Positions 11,525 through 24,305 of a stretch of DNA of 64,000 nt are shown here, piece after piece; within the stretch, counting starts at the first letter, position 1; the number at the start of each line of letters is the position of its first letter. The stretch comes from Lonicera japonica (lineage: Eukaryota > Streptophyta > Magnoliopsida > Dipsacales > Caprifoliaceae), in contig JAKCWG010000420.1 in NCBI GenBank assembly GCA_021464415.1, positions 59,520 to 123,519 of the forward strand, in the 5' to 3' direction. A model generated the notes under the pieces. That model had not been told where the DNA came from and did no database searches. It saw only the letters and a list, made by a program, of their open reading frames with translations. Made by a program: the position numbers and the translations under genes.

Positions 11525-12524
11525 GTATACATAAATTAAAATAAAAATGCTTAGTGTGTTTTAAGTCAAGTTTTTATAAGGGAAAGAAATATGTTTGGAT
11601 TGTGTGATGATGAAGTTAGAAAATTAATCGACAAATAACTAATTTCTATGTGAATATATAAAGGCAACGAAGAAAATTAGTTCAAGGATTTCACTTGCTT
11701 CCGTCCATTAAAAAATTAATATTCTTCTTATTTATTATATTGATAATCTATTTAATTCTTTTTCTTTTTCTTTTTTATAAAACGGAGATATAAATCAAGT
11801 CTGAGCGATATCCTTTCCTACTAAATTGACTCGTTTGCTAGCACTACTTGCTATATTGACAAGTTTATACTATCTTGATTCAATTTGTCTTATTATGATG
11901 TCACAAAGGTCTGTAAAGAAATCAAACTGTATTTTACTTGGGTCACATTAAATTTACACAAACCTGAACTAATGTACGTGTAGAAGTTTTATTTCAAAAC
12001 CCGTATCTTGCGGTCTTTAAAAGTACTTGCAATACTAGGGTGAGTTTAGGTCAGAAACCTGCTTTGTTGAGCCATATTGTCATCTTCGTTGGCAATCTCT
12101 TACACAATGCCGATCTTCGCCACAAGTTTTTCCAAAACAACATGAGTTTTGTCCCTTTGTATTAAATTAAGAGTTAAATTTATTTTTCAAACATATTTAG
12201 TTATTTTTTATTTTCTTTGTAGTGTAATTCTTTCTAATTTTTTTTTATAAAAAATATTTGTTTAATGGGCATTATTGGATCATGAAATGTCACCCGATAA
12301 CAAAACCGAGCCGTATATGAATTCGAAAAATATCACACGATAGGCTATATAGATTCTTAACAAACCCCGTTCAACCATTGTCTACATAAACTACGTCCAC
12401 AGTGTAACACAAAAAATCACCATGTCGAAGGGTTTTAGTATCATTTTAATATGAAGGCAAAAAAAAATAAAAAAATAAGGCATCCTACAAAAGAATGAAA
12501 TGTGTTAAGATTATGGATACATAA

Positions 12525-13021
12525 GAGCATCTCCATCAGTTGTGTAAAAATTTAAGTGTAAATCCTATGTGACAATCAACTTTTACATAAAACTTGAAGT
12601 TTGAAAAAAAAAAATGTTCCAATAGTACTTTTGTAAAATCTTATGTAAATTTTGAAATAACCAATAAGATATCAACACATATTAAGTATTAATTTATATA
12701 ATTTTATATTTTTTTCTTTCAGTTTTTTGATACATAATCTTATATTCATAATGGATCTCAATTTATACCTCTCGATGAGTAAATTTCAAATATATAATTA
12801 TTATTAAAATATATATTTTGTATTAAAAGTAATCACATTTTAAAGTTTTAGCAAAAAAAATGAAAAATAAAAAGCTGATGTGGTAATGTAAAGTGGGAGT
12901 GTATTTTACACAACCAATTTACACAAAACTAATTTTGAAATGACTGTTGGAGACTAAATTTTTTTACAAGTTGTGTAAAATTTACACAAAACATAAATAT
13001 AAAAGACTATTGGAGATGCTC
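12525..13021. mobile_element. Tourist-like MITE, copy 1
   Basis: Terminal inverted repeats GAGCATCTCCA and its complement bound a 497-bp non-coding element. The 3-bp direct repeats TAA at 12522-12524 and 13022-13024 are the target duplication typical of PIF/Harbinger elements. The interior has several tgtgtaaaatt phrases near both ends, extending the inverted repeat imperfectly. A related copy is at 18976-19508. Confidence 0.75.
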
Positions 13022-13268
13022 TAATATATGTATTTCTAACTAATTAATAGCCAAATCTTTACTTGAATCCTAAATTATATGTTCTAATCCATATATATAT
13101 ATATTCAAATTGTTTTTTGACAAAAAAAAAGACTATCCTTTTGAAGATGTAAACCCAATGCAAATTATTACCATGCCTACGATTATTGCAAACATCGCTT
13201 GACCCAAAAAATACCACCTTGCCTTTATCTTATTGTGGGATATATATATATATATATATATATTTAAT

Positions 13269-13658
13269 GAGTTAAGCTATAAAGAGGGATTCCCTCACTT
13301 TAACAAAAAGAAGAGATGACCATTTAGAAGGGTAAATCGATGAATTTTTTCGTAAGATTTTGTAGAGATGATCTATATTATGAGTAGATCACTTCCACTA
13401 AATTTCATAAAAAAATTCAACCTAAAAGTGGGTGAGATGATCGTCAAAAATTTTAACGGCCGAAAATGTACATATATATCAATTTTTCAAAACACTCACT
13501 TCTAGGTTGAATTTTTCTATGAATTTTTGCGGATGTGATCTACTCACTATATAGATCATCTCTACAAATTTTCATAGAAAAATTTATCGATTTACCCCTC
13601 TAAATAGTCATCCCTTCTTTTTGTTAAAGTGAGGGAATCCCTCTTTATAGCCTAACTC
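13269..13658. mobile_element. Fold-back MITE with long arms
   Basis: A 390-bp element has arms of about 165 bp (13269-13432 and about 13495-13658) that are inverted copies starting GAGTTAAGCTATAAAGAGGG. They would fold into a near-continuous hairpin. Flanks TTAAT at 13264-13268 and 13659-13663 are a 5-bp target duplication. It encodes no protein. The superfamily is uncertain because 5 bp does not fit Tourist, Stowaway or Mutator. Confidence 0.75.
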
Positions 13659-13795
13659 TTAATATATACTACACACCTCTTAGTGACACACTCATATTCA
13701 AATTGATTTTCACACAATCATATATATATATATATATATTATGTAGTATAGAAGAAAAATACACAATAACTAGAAAGAAGGGTGTATTTTCTTTC

Positions 13796-14515
13796 ATGCA
13801 GCATGGATACTATATGAGAATCACGTTTCAATACGATACGCAATTTGCAAATTTTTTAAAATGTAAGATATGACACGAGGGAATACATTCTTAATTATAC
13901 ATATATGTATGTAATAAACATAAACATTATAGATATTTAAGAATTCAATAAAATAAAACTAGATTGCATCAATAATCCAAATACTTAACATGATCAGTGT
14001 TTACCACTCACCACATAATTAAAACATACATTGACTAAATTGTTCTATAAAATAAGAGAAAACAAAAAGGGAATATAGATAACAATCAAAATCGACTCAA
14101 CATCACTAAGTCGACTCAACATCAACATTTTCAACTACATTCCCAATTAAGTGAACCAATAATAAAACTTGTAATAAGCAAAGCAACAGATTATTAAAAA
14201 AAAAAAGCCAGCAAAGCAACAGCCAACAAGTACACGTATAGATATAATCTTTATTGTTTGACCCTAATTAAGCTGAAAATTATTGCCACATGATTCTGTT
14301 CTTTATTGTACTATTCTATTCTTTCTTGTTTGACCCTAATTAAACTAAAAATTGTTGCTGCACTATTCTAGAGGAACTGATATATATATATATATATAAT
14401 ACACAACTATACAAGACATAGACTTAAAAAAAATGGAAAATAGGAGAGATGGCCTTAATACTAAGCAATATGTGAGAGAAAGAGATCGAGAGAGGGGGGA
14501 GAGAGACGTAGCTTC
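13796..14515. repeat. Intronic repeat copy 2
   Basis: Uninterrupted partner of the split repeat at 9346-10945, in the same orientation. It contains the same run of landmarks through gtttgaccctaattaa (twice) and ends near gagagagacgta. No coding is evident. Confidence 0.7.
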
Positions 14516-17500
14516 AACGCGTGCATTGCATGGATGCTTTACAATTTATTAACATATTTACATGTCCATAACTAAAAATACTCCAATTCATATTTGTATT
14601 GGAGGTACTCTTACAGTCTTACATAACAGATTTACATCTTTTTTTTAGGATCACTTCATACAATTTATATTTGATTTGAACCGTACAAGATTTTTTTCAT
14701 TATAATACAAATATACATTTATCTTTTACTTTCGGGAATATTCATGTTCATTTTCCGATTTTTTATTTAAATTATACTTCCAAGATTTTAAAAGTCTTGA
14801 TCACTACTTGATAACGTCATAGGAAGCTTCTAAAATATTCTGCCCCCTTTAGCTGAGTACTCAGCCTCTTCGGCTAAGCCCCTCTTGGGATTTTCTGACG
14901 AATCGTAGCCAAAAAGCCCTTTAGCAAAAATTCAAACAAAGTAATAATTTTTTTAAATATAATTTACAGACTATAGCAATCTATTTTTTTTATTTAGGTA
15001 TTATAAATTTAAATATAAAACTACTCTTTTTATTTGTCATCTGATTCATTTCAAATTTAACTTTGTAACTTTTTTCTTGGTTCTAATTACTAAGGGTAAA
15101 TCAGTAAACATAAATTGAGTACTTGAAGAAATAAGGGTAAAGTAATTTTGTTAATACAAAAAAACACTCTTAAGAAATATATATATATATATATATAGGG
15201 TGATTTTATTTCTATCCACCGTATCTTGCAGTTAATTCACGCTGTTAAGTTAATCTGCATTACTTATTAAGTTAATCTGCAAAAGAATGACAAAAAATAT
15301 TATTAATTTAATTTTATAAATATTATTTTGAATAATAATTTAATACTAAATTAATAAGTACAACTACTTTAAAATTTTAGATTTTAATATTATTAAACAA
15401 TAGATAAATCTTAATTAACTTGAATTAAAATATTAAAAACAAAAATTAAACCCATTTGCTCCTTCTAAGTCTAAAATCACCGTTTCTCTTCCCCCTAGCC
15501 TCCTTCTTCTTCTTCCGACTCAACATCATCCTCATGTGGATAATTTTTTATTAGAGATAACTTAGAATGGACATGTTATTACTTTGAACCCTGCGAGCCA
15601 AATCGAATCCAGCCACATTAAATTAGGAACCTGAGCTTTGCAATCAATATTTAGCAAATCTCCCCATGGATAAACACACACGATTGGATTTTAGTATCCA
15701 TTTTACTATGGACAAACAACATTTGTTATCAAATACAAGGAAAGTATAAAGTGAGAGCAACAATGAAACGCATGAAAAAGTGAGACCAACCAAAATTTAT
15801 TATCAAATACAATTTGGGTATTTTGAATTTCGTGGACACTATAGTTCTACTAAATCTAATTACACCTCAATATATATTTGTACCCGACTACCAATTGAAA
15901 AGCAAATACAAACATATTCTCTTTGCAAGTACAAAAAAGGGGTGTATATAAACTACAATTTTTTCTTTCAAAATGTTATATACTTGCAAACAAAATTAAT
16001 TCATAAGTTAAAAAACACACTGATGAAGAATAGGTGCAAAGAATAATCCAACCTATCTTCAAGTTGGGTTTAAATCTTGAGAAATTTGTCTCTTCATCTG
16101 CATCGCAAAAGCAGAAAGCTATACAATCACATTATTGAAGCTGGCCGGCTTGTCTCTGATACTTGGTTTCCCATTTTGAAAGGTTAATATGAAACAAATT
16201 AAAAATGAATTATATTTGGATTAAGAATCTTAATGAAAATGGAATTTAAATTTATATAATTATAAATTAGTTTTAATTGGTGAATATACTTACCAATTTT
16301 GAAAAGGGCAATATTATGAAAATTTGTACAAATTTTTCATAATTTAAGGGTGGATTAACCGTAAGATAAGGTGGATAAAAACAAAATCATCATACATATA
16401 ATAGATATTGGTTCAATACCTCATTTTAAAACACACGCTGGCAATAAAAAGTGAATTATCATCTAACAACTATTTAAAATTAAAATATTTTAAGAGAAAA
16501 ATGATTTCTTTCAATATGAGCTCGCCTGGAGATCGTGATTTTTTTTCTCAAAAGCCGTTCTATACATAAACAATTTTATAAATGTAAAGCAAACACAATT
16601 CTCTCTATCTATTGATTTTGGATGCTGCTTTTGACACATTCTATTTTACTTTTATAATTTTTTTTTAAAAAGGTTATATATTCTATTGACACACACCATT
16701 TTTTTTGTTGATTAATTGTTAAAATATTAAATTCAAATTATTAGTAATTAATAACTCCAAATTACTTAACCCCATTAATTAAATAATTTTTCATCATCAT
16801 CATTCATCCAAATCAACATTCCTCTCCACTGCCACCACTACCGGTGGCATCACAAGTATTCAGTTTTCCTCATTTTTAGAAGCCCACCACCACCCTTTTC
16901 TTCTTCATCATCATCATTTAGTTATGGAACGATAAAATTAGGATAATATATGAAGGTTTACTCAGCAGGTGGTGGCCGAGTATCTTGTCCTTAAAGTTTT
17001 TCTTTTTTTGGCCAAATACTCACTCGACTTATGTCAACCGAGTAAGTGTAAGAAGAGTTGCTACATATGTAGTTGAAACTTGAGGTACACTTACTCAGTT
17101 GACATATGTTGAGTTAGTGTACACAAATTAGGTTGACATGTACCGAGTCATTGTAAAAAGTTAAATAAATATATATATATATATATTGAAAATGCCATTC
17201 ATGCTCAGTCCTTCACAACCGAGCACATGGAGCTTAACTTAGTCACGAGTAACCAAGTACACCATCATTCGTGGAAGTAGATCTGAGTATTTCATGTTTT
17301 GAACAAAATGAGATTTGAGTACTATGTAGTACCGAATTCATTTAATTATTTGTGGAAGAAGTTGGAGGATGAGATTTGTGAGGTGGTTGGGGTGGAGTGG
17401 TTTCATTTGTGGAAGAAGAAGATTGAAGAGGAGATTTCTGCGGTGGGAGTGAGTGCTGTGAGATTAATTTGATTATTTTAATAATATATTAATTATGTAA

Positions 17501-18975
17501 CTCTAAAATTAAATAGTGTTAGGAATGTTAGCTAGGAAGAGGAAAAATATATTTATGGAGGGAGAGTTGGAGTATTAGAGAGTGAAATAGTGTGTTTCAA
17601 TAGCACGTGTCTTGATTTTTATGAATCCAACATAATTCTTCTACCGTAAATCACATTATTTGTAGAAATTTGAATTTATATGTTTTTCTTTTTGTTTCTT
17701 AAGAGAAAGGCCCAAAGAAGCCCTGTTATAAATTTAAATTTTACCCATTAAAAACAGAAAATATATTTGTATATAACAACTAGCACTATACTACGCCAAT
17801 TAAAGGTAGTGCGGGTTCATTCCCTCTCTAACCCTGCCCTGCCACCAACCCCCACCCAATATGCCACCAAACACAAGAACTATTTGTTGCTTTTAGAAAA
17901 ATGTAGTTCATAATATTTAAACTCGTAATTTTTTATATAAATAAATCTTTATTAATTTAACAAGTATGTAATCTTGTACGATGTGCATGAGTTTTAAAAA
18001 ATAAATTTATAGTAATATTATATTATATTTAATATAAAAATAAAAAATTAAGTATTAATCATTTAGCAATACCATTTTAATTTTAACAATACCTTTTTTT
18101 AATATTAATATGTCATGAAGTATTATAGCTAATTATATATTTTCAATATTTTATATATATAACATTCAATAATAACATTATTATTAACTACGTAGTGTTA
18201 TATTATAATTTAACTAAAGTAGTGTAACTAAAACTTACATTAATTTTTCTATGACCATGTGAACTGAAAAATATTTTGTATGAGTATCTCCAGTAATATT
18301 GTGTAAAATTTGTATTTCTTGCAAAAAATAGTTGTTCTCTAACATTGTTTTAACATATTTGGAATATAAACTATATGTTAAAAGAGGTGAATGAAATAAC
18401 AATAAAATAAAATAAAATAGAGAAGATATGACGATAAAGCATGGAGGGAAGAAGAAGATGGAAGACAGAACGATATAACCAAAATGCAATTAATATTTCC
18501 ACATGTCATTACCACATTGAAGTAGAGAACTTTATTATCTATTATTATATTTTATATATGATTATATAAGAAGTGGAAGGCACCGGAAGTGCTTATGACA
18601 CCAAATTTCATTGGATTTTCTATTTTTTCTATGTATTTATTTTTTAATTTCTATCTATTATATATGATTGTTTATTCTTTTATTTCTATTTTGGCCCTGA
18701 TTTTTTATTTAATATTTTTTTATGAGATTTTCAACTTTCAAGCATATATAAACTCATATTTCCTTTTTCATCGTTTCAATTGGCATGATAGCGGCTTTTC
18801 TAATACTTGAACCCTTGTGCTTTAGGTTTAAAAAAAGGATACCTTACTAGTAAACCAACAATATTCTTATGTTTTATTTGTCCTATTCTATAATAAATTT
18901 GTGCATTCATGAAAATAAAATATGCAAACGCATTTAAAAATTAACAAAATCTCAAGGAAATATCACACAGACTAA
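14516..18975. other. AT-rich intergenic region, no gene recognised
   Basis: This long stretch holds (TA)n tracts (15178-15196, 17169-17186) and low-complexity AT sequence. Around 17030-17300 short phrases on the theme cgagtaa/ctcagt recur, and a similar set occurs near 48850-49140, which suggests a decayed dispersed element. Near 18281 a gagtatctccagtaat phrase resembles one end of the MITE family at 12525 and 18976. Confidence 0.45.
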
Positions 18976-19508
18976 GAGTATCTCCAATGGTAAATGTGTA
19001 AATTGAATGTGTAAAAACATGTGCACCAATAAGAAATAGACATTTTGAGGATAAAAATTAATTTTACACAAATATTTTCCACATTCTCATTTGTGCTATG
19101 GTGTTACACTTTAAGATTGTTGTGTAAAATTTGAATAAACCAATAACATTATACCACATGGAATATATATTCACATGTAATATTCAATATTTTTTATTTA
19201 TATTTTAATAGTCAAAATGGATATTATTTTAAAACTTTTGATGAGTAGAATTTAAATATACAAATATAATAATAAAATCATATTTTGACTTTTAATTATA
19301 TTATTTTTAATATTTTGTAAAAAATTGGAGAGAGAAAATGATGACGTGGATGTATAAAATAGATGTGTAAAATAAACATTCATTTTACACAAGTAATGAC
19401 GTGACATGTTTTGCACAACACCATTGGAGCACCAAAATTTATACACATTGTGTAAATTTTACACAAATCCTATGTGTTATAATTTACATATGCTTATTGA
19501 AGATGCTC
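18976..19508. mobile_element. Tourist-like MITE, copy 2
   Basis: Same family as 12525-13021. The ends are GAGTATCTCCAATGG on the left and ...GAAGATGCTC on the right, flanked by TAA at 18973-18975 and 19509-19511. It is 533 bp, non-coding, with tgtgtaaa-rich subterminal sequence. Confidence 0.75.
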
Positions 19509-21579
19509 TAAGTTTGGCACATTATTCTAGTATATATGAGATAAATATATTGTTGAGCTCTATGAACAACTTGTGATAATTAAAGAAATGCACTAATTGG
19601 TACAACAATAATTCTACTTACCCATACACTCCCAATTGATATGTACATCGCACACTCTTATCTAGGGGTAAAAAATACCGAAAAATCGGTTTTGATCGAT
19701 TTTTAGAACTAGTATATATGGTATTCCGATTACAGTTAATCGAAATATTGGGCGATTCTATGAACCAACCGGCTACTGAGTAGTGGCGAAAGAGATTTAG
19801 AGAGCCTTAAACCGGTTTCGAACCGAACCAACCGAATTTTTTTAAATAATAATAAATTTAAATATTTTATATATTATATAAGCATTGAACCACGTTAAAA
19901 CCGATAAATTATGCAAAATTGAAAAGTGTGCATTGAGCCACATGCTCACAGTCTCCAATGTGAATATTTCACTTTCATTCACTTTTAATTTAGGGTATTT
20001 TTAAATGAACCCACAAAATTATTCTACTCACCTCAGTTTGAGATTACTTGAAATTCACCCAACCAAAATCTACAAATTCCATTCTACTCTCCCCACCATT
20101 TTTCTCTATGCCAAAACCCCTTTCTCTCTCCTCACCCCACCATAAAAACCTATTTTTTTCATACATCATCACACGCTCCTTCCAGAAAATCTCAAAACCC
20201 CTTTCTCTCTCTTCTCTTTAGAGTTAAATTAGTTGGGGCACAAGCTATTTATCCTATCAATTCTATAGAAATGGAGTATTCCTTTTGAAATCAGTGAAAT
20301 TGAAGATGTAGTTCCACTTTATAGATTTATATATATATATATATGCTCATTTTCATTGCGTTAGAGAAAGAATAGAAAAACACACAAGTTTTTCTTGTGC
20401 AAAAGATTTGAAATTTTATTCAAAACAACAAAAAAAAGGCCCATTGATTATATGGATTGATATGTAGCTCTCTCACTTCTCATGGATCACAAATTCTACT
20501 TCTCCAATCACACCACCAACTCCCCATTCTCCACCACTCTTGTTGTGTCTTTTGCCGCACCACCGTCATCTCCTTCCTCACCGACAACAAGCTCCTCACT
20601 CTTCGCTCCCTTGAGTTTTCCTCGCCAACTTCCTCGATTACCCCACTGTCAGTGACTTCTGGCACCGCCATGGCCTCCTCAACCAGTCGTCTTTGCGGTC
20701 GATTTCCGTGATCCTAGTGTCCAATAATAGTTACGATTTGTAAGCCTCCATTTTCCAATTCAACCACGATGGCGCATGGAGAAAAATTCCAATGAAATCT
20801 TGTCTAAATCTTCACAGATTGCTAATGAAATTGTTAAAAGAAAAGGAACAAGCTCAATTACAGAAATGGGAATTAAAACAGAGACAAAAAAGTTAAGGGA
20901 TTGTTTGGTTCGGTCAATGTGTTTTTTCTTGTGAAATTTTAAAAAGTTAGTGGGGTAAGAAGAATAATTTTGTGGGTGTGAACAAAAACACCCTTAATTT
21001 AATAATTAAATCATTTAAATAAATATATGTATTAAATCATTTAATATAGAAAACAATCAAAACACATCCAAAAACAAAAAAAAAAGAAAAGAAGAGCCAC
21101 CGGCCTCTCTTCCTCTCCCTCTCCATTTCTCCTCCTCCATCTAGCAGAGATGAGGTCCTCTCTTCCTCTTCCTCTCCCTCTCCATTTCTCTCTTCACCAT
21201 CTCCACAATCCTCTCTCCCTCGCTGTCGTAAGAGTCGCCACCGTCGTTCCTCTCTCCGATCTAGATCTAGAGAGTGGTGGTGGAAGCAATAATATTTACT
21301 CATATTCTTCTTCCTTTTTTAATTTTTTTTTTAAATTTGAATATAATTGTGATTGTTCTTTTTCTAACAAACAGGAGCAAGTAAATGACAAACACAATCA
21401 TAATAAGAGATTACATAAAGTTGTGAACATATGAAGGAGTACTTGTACATTAACATATTTTAATAAGCTTCTTTTAACCTATGCACCATGGCCACATTTA
21501 GTATGTCAATTTTTATATTAGATATTTATGTTTACCTAGAATTATTGCATATGTAGACATCGTACACATATATAACGCA
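19509..21579. other. Intergenic sequence downstream of the BAHD pseudogene
   Basis: No gene is supported. Open frames at 20457-20711 and 21150-21434 are rich in Ser, Pro and Leu; the second comes from a ctctccctct-rich pyrimidine stretch. Neither shows a domain I know. Confidence 0.4.
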
Positions 21580-22707
21580 TTAAACTTTGTTGCACGTTTC
21601 TTCTTCGAGGAAGCAAATAGGTGGATTAGGTTTGGCAAATGCAATGAACTCTGGATCATGGTCCAATACAGCCATTTCGGCATGACCCAACATCAACCAA
21701 GCCTCAATCTTATCGCTTGTTTCGCCCTCCATGAGATAAATAGAGTTCTTGTATACCGAAGGAACCTCCTTCATTCCTATTAAACTAACCCATACAGGCT
21801 TTCCCCATCCAAAATCAACCTGATTCAAGCCCATGTTAATCCAGCTAGTGAACTCATAAGGATTGATCAACGTTTTACTATTATCATAGCTATCTTTCTC
21901 TTCTTCGAGGAACTCTTGGATTGCATTATCGCGTTTGCTAATGCTTTGTACTTTCGGAACAAACTCTTCCCTCGTTTTGTTGACTGCCTTCCTAAGCAAA
22001 ACCGCAAGCCCATCTACGCCGACCTCCTCATCTTCTAATGCATCAAAGTATGCCACTGTCTTCCAGATAATATTTCCAACAGAATACTCTGACAAAGGTG
22101 GCACCATTGTCTTCGCAAGTCTACCATTTGGGTCAGTGTTGATGGCTATTGAGATTCCCATACTTTTGTCGAAGCAACCATACAATACTTCCATATGAAG
22201 CTAGACACTGCTTCTACTCGAGTTGGATTAGTTATGCGTTCGCTCCTCGCTTTATCCTTTAACTTGGATATACTCTCAGCTTCAAATACAAACCTTTTTA
22301 CAGTCCCATTTCCTTCTCTTAACAACCATTTAACATTCCAATACTTTCTCAAATCACTAGGCATTAATTCGAATACTGGTTCTTCGCTTAGTGGGAAAAG
22401 TAATGACGCCGGGAAATCTGGATGCAAAGCTTCAGCACTAGAGTAGCCACTTGAAATGGCACCCCAACATGTCATAAAGGCCGAAATGGTGGTTGCATCA
22501 ATTATCTTACGACAAAAACAAATGTATAGAGCAATGCCGCCACAAGAAAGTATGTTAAGTTGGATACCAATCTGGTGGCCTTCTTCACCGTCTGGCTCAG
22601 GCCAAACTAGTGCAAGTCGGTTAAATAGCTCAATTTTTGGCTGCGCCTTCGCTAGTAACTGTGACATATCACAATTTACATGTGTTGTAACAAACAACAG
22701 TCCCTTG
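21580..22707 (-). pseudogene. BAHD acyltransferase pseudogene, 3' (C-terminal) part
   Basis: BAHD enzymes transfer acyl groups from CoA thioesters to plant metabolites. This part encodes most of the protein, resembling the vinorine-synthase-like clade. The frame 22697-22146 carries VNCDMSQLLAKAQPKIELFN and the active-site region; the frame 22194-21580 carries the DFGWG structural motif near 21810 and the C-terminus. Three points mark it as dead. The HxxxD catalytic motif reads RKIID near 22510, so the catalytic His has become Arg (CAT to CGT). A frameshift at about 22155-22165 (one A short in an A-run) separates the two frames. The 5' part lies 18.4 kb away because the retrotransposon at 22708-41139 has inserted in the coding exon. 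Joining this part to 41140-41415 through one copy of CCTTG restores the frame exactly. Confidence 0.9.
22703..22707. repeat. Target-site duplication CCTTG, left copy
   Basis: CCTTG precedes the first base of the 5' LTR and recurs directly after the 3' LTR at 41140-41144. A 5-bp duplication is what Ty3/Gypsy integrases make. Confidence 0.95.
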
Positions 22708-22814
22708 TGTAGACACCCCGATCCGTGACCCCCGCAAGAACCCTAACGACCTCCGAGAACTACTATTTTGGGTCCGGGACCCACCCGAGGACCCGGTACT
22801 ACACTAGGAGGGTT

Positions 22815-23072
22815 TGTCGCCCGACAAACTTGTTCTTTAGAGAGATTGTCGCACGACATATCACATTGTCGCGCGACAATCCCTGATATGTCGCGCGACA
22901 ATTCCACTATGTCGCACGACATTCCCCCTCTGCACCAGACCAACCACTTTCTGACACATCAATCTGTCAGAACCATCACTTCAGCCGTTTGTCGCGCGAC
23001 ATTCCCGTATGTCGCGCGACATATCACAATGTCGCGCGACATTCTCCTTTTTTAAGGAAATGTCGCGCGACA
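22815..23072 (+). promoter_or_regulatory. Cluster of nine TGTCGCGCGACA-type palindromes in the LTR promoter
   Basis: Perfect 12-bp palindromes TGTCGCGCGACA start at 22867, 22889, 22990, 23010, 23030 and 23061. Near-perfect ones start at 22815 (TGTCGCCCGACA), 22847 and 22910 (both TGTCGCACGACA). Start-to-start spacings are 32, 20, 22, 21, 80, 20, 20 and 31 bp. Each perfect copy holds three CpG dinucleotides. The last copy ends 15 bp before the TATA box. The same array is present in the 3' LTR, 16,853 bp further right. I read it as a binding-site array for a dimeric protein, which is inference. Confidence 0.85.
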
Positions 23073-23087
23073 ATCTCTCCCGAGCAG

Positions 23088-23095
23088 TATAAATA
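23088..23095 (+). promoter_or_regulatory. LTR TATA box
   Basis: TATAAATA follows the palindrome cluster in U3, inside gcagtataaataggcc. It should set the start of the genomic RNA about 30 bp downstream, near 23120. The solo LTR at 56742-58246 keeps the same TATA box in the same relation to its palindromes. Confidence 0.8.
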
Positions 23096-24286
23096 GGCCA
23101 ACACCCCCAAGGGTTCAAGGGCAGCAATTGGAATCTGAGAATTTGGAGCTTTAGATTTGATTTTTTATCAAGCACTTTTCTATTATTATCTTATTTCTGA
23201 AGAATTATCGAATCTATCCTCGACACTCGACGTGTCCCGTCTCCGGAATCGATTTCTCGGAAATATCTGAAGAAAGAGAAGATTATTATCGCCGGAGATC
23301 CCTCTGCCGTATTATATTTTCTTTCTTATTATTATTCTCGTCGGGAAGGTAAAGAAAGTCCCTTCTAGTATTTAAGGTTAGATATCTGTGTACTTGTTTT
23401 ACTTCTGTTATTCTGTCCACGTTTTATTTGAATAAACTTATTGTCAAGTTACCAATAGTCTACCGTTTTCAAAACAAAAGACCCTGATAAAACTACTTTC
23501 AAAACCAGAAGAGTAAGTACATTATCGTCTGGATAAACCCTGTTTTCAAACCCCGGACCGATAAAAACTTATCTAGGAATTAAAATCCACATATCTTGTC
23601 TTTTCCATAGACTGCGACGTGTCTGATAAACTCTCCTCAAAGAGTTCAAATTCCATATTGAATTAGTCCCGACATAAAGATCCGAACCTTTTTCAAAATA
23701 ATCACAACTCGAGAAAACCGTCATTATCTGAGGAAATAATACGGAATACTCTTTCAAAAATAAAAGGTTTTTGTCATTTGTCATTTCATCTTTTAAATAT
23801 AAAAACATCGGGTCTCGGAACACAAAGGTTTTCATCCCTTTCCCCGTCTTCCCAAATTAGGGTTTTTTTTTATTATTTATTTAGAAAGTAGTAGACTGTC
23901 GGTAAAAGCATCCAAGTTTTTCAACATAGAATAAACTTATAAGACCACTAGAGACCGAAAGGGCGGAATGGGTGCTTAACACCTTCCCAAACCGTAATAT
24001 AGTTTCCGAACCCTATAAGAATCCCGGTTTCGCAGACAAGCGTGTAAAGAAAGGCTTGTCTATAGCCTTTCCTCTTACACGACCCTTTTTGTCCGTTTTC
24101 TCGTAAAAACGTACTGGCGACTCTGAATGAACCCCCCTTGCATCTAGAAATAGAACGTAGGGACACTTGATATGAATCAACGAAAACGCTCCAGCAAATG
24201 GAACGACGGAATCAGTTCCGACGTCCCATGACCCCCACCACCAACGGGGACGAGACCCGGGGGGTCGCATTTGCGGATTCTCACAG

Positions 24287-24305
24287 TGGCGACTCTGCTG
24301 GGGAC
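24287..24305 (+). other. Primer-binding site, tRNA-Arg type
   Basis: TGGCGACTCTGCTGGGGAC starts one base after the 5' LTR. It begins with the TGG that pairs with the CCA end of tRNA, and the rest is close to the complement of a plant tRNA-Arg(ACG) 3' end as I remember it (GATCCCCAGTGGAGTCG), with mismatches at two central positions and at the last one. Ogre elements are known to use tRNA-Arg. The exact isoacceptor needs a tRNA search. Confidence 0.75.

Larger units (their letters stand above)
22708..24285 (+). repeat. 5' long terminal repeat
   Basis: The LTR runs from TGTAGACACC to GATTCTCACA, 1578 bp. Compared line by line and through the identical short frames read from both copies, it equals the 3' LTR at 39561-41139 except for one fewer T in the T-run near 23863-23871. 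The U3 part holds nine palindromes of the TGTCGCGCGACA type (22815-23072) and a TATA box at 23088-23095. AATAAA hexamers occur near 23431 and 23931. Confidence 0.95.

Noticed and set aside
18775..18855. tRNA-like A/B box pattern on the minus strand (caagggttcaagtatt)
   Set aside because: Only a weak B box and a weaker A box; AT-rich context makes chance likely.
20457..20711. 84-codon plus-strand frame rich in Ser and Leu
   Set aside because: No recognisable domain, no partner exons; left as unassigned sequence.
21580..22697. Two separate acyltransferase genes on overlapping frames
   Set aside because: They are two halves of one BAHD protein separated by a frameshift, continuous with the N-terminal part at 41140-41415.
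22815..23072. Regularly spaced short repeats that could look like a CRISPR array
   Set aside because: The repeats are 12-bp palindromes at 20-32 bp in a plant LTR promoter; no spacers of fixed length, no cas genes, and a eukaryotic context.
22743..24270. Open frames on both strands within the LTRs
   Set aside because: They are the same in both LTRs, short, lack domains and run through the palindrome array and untranslated region.
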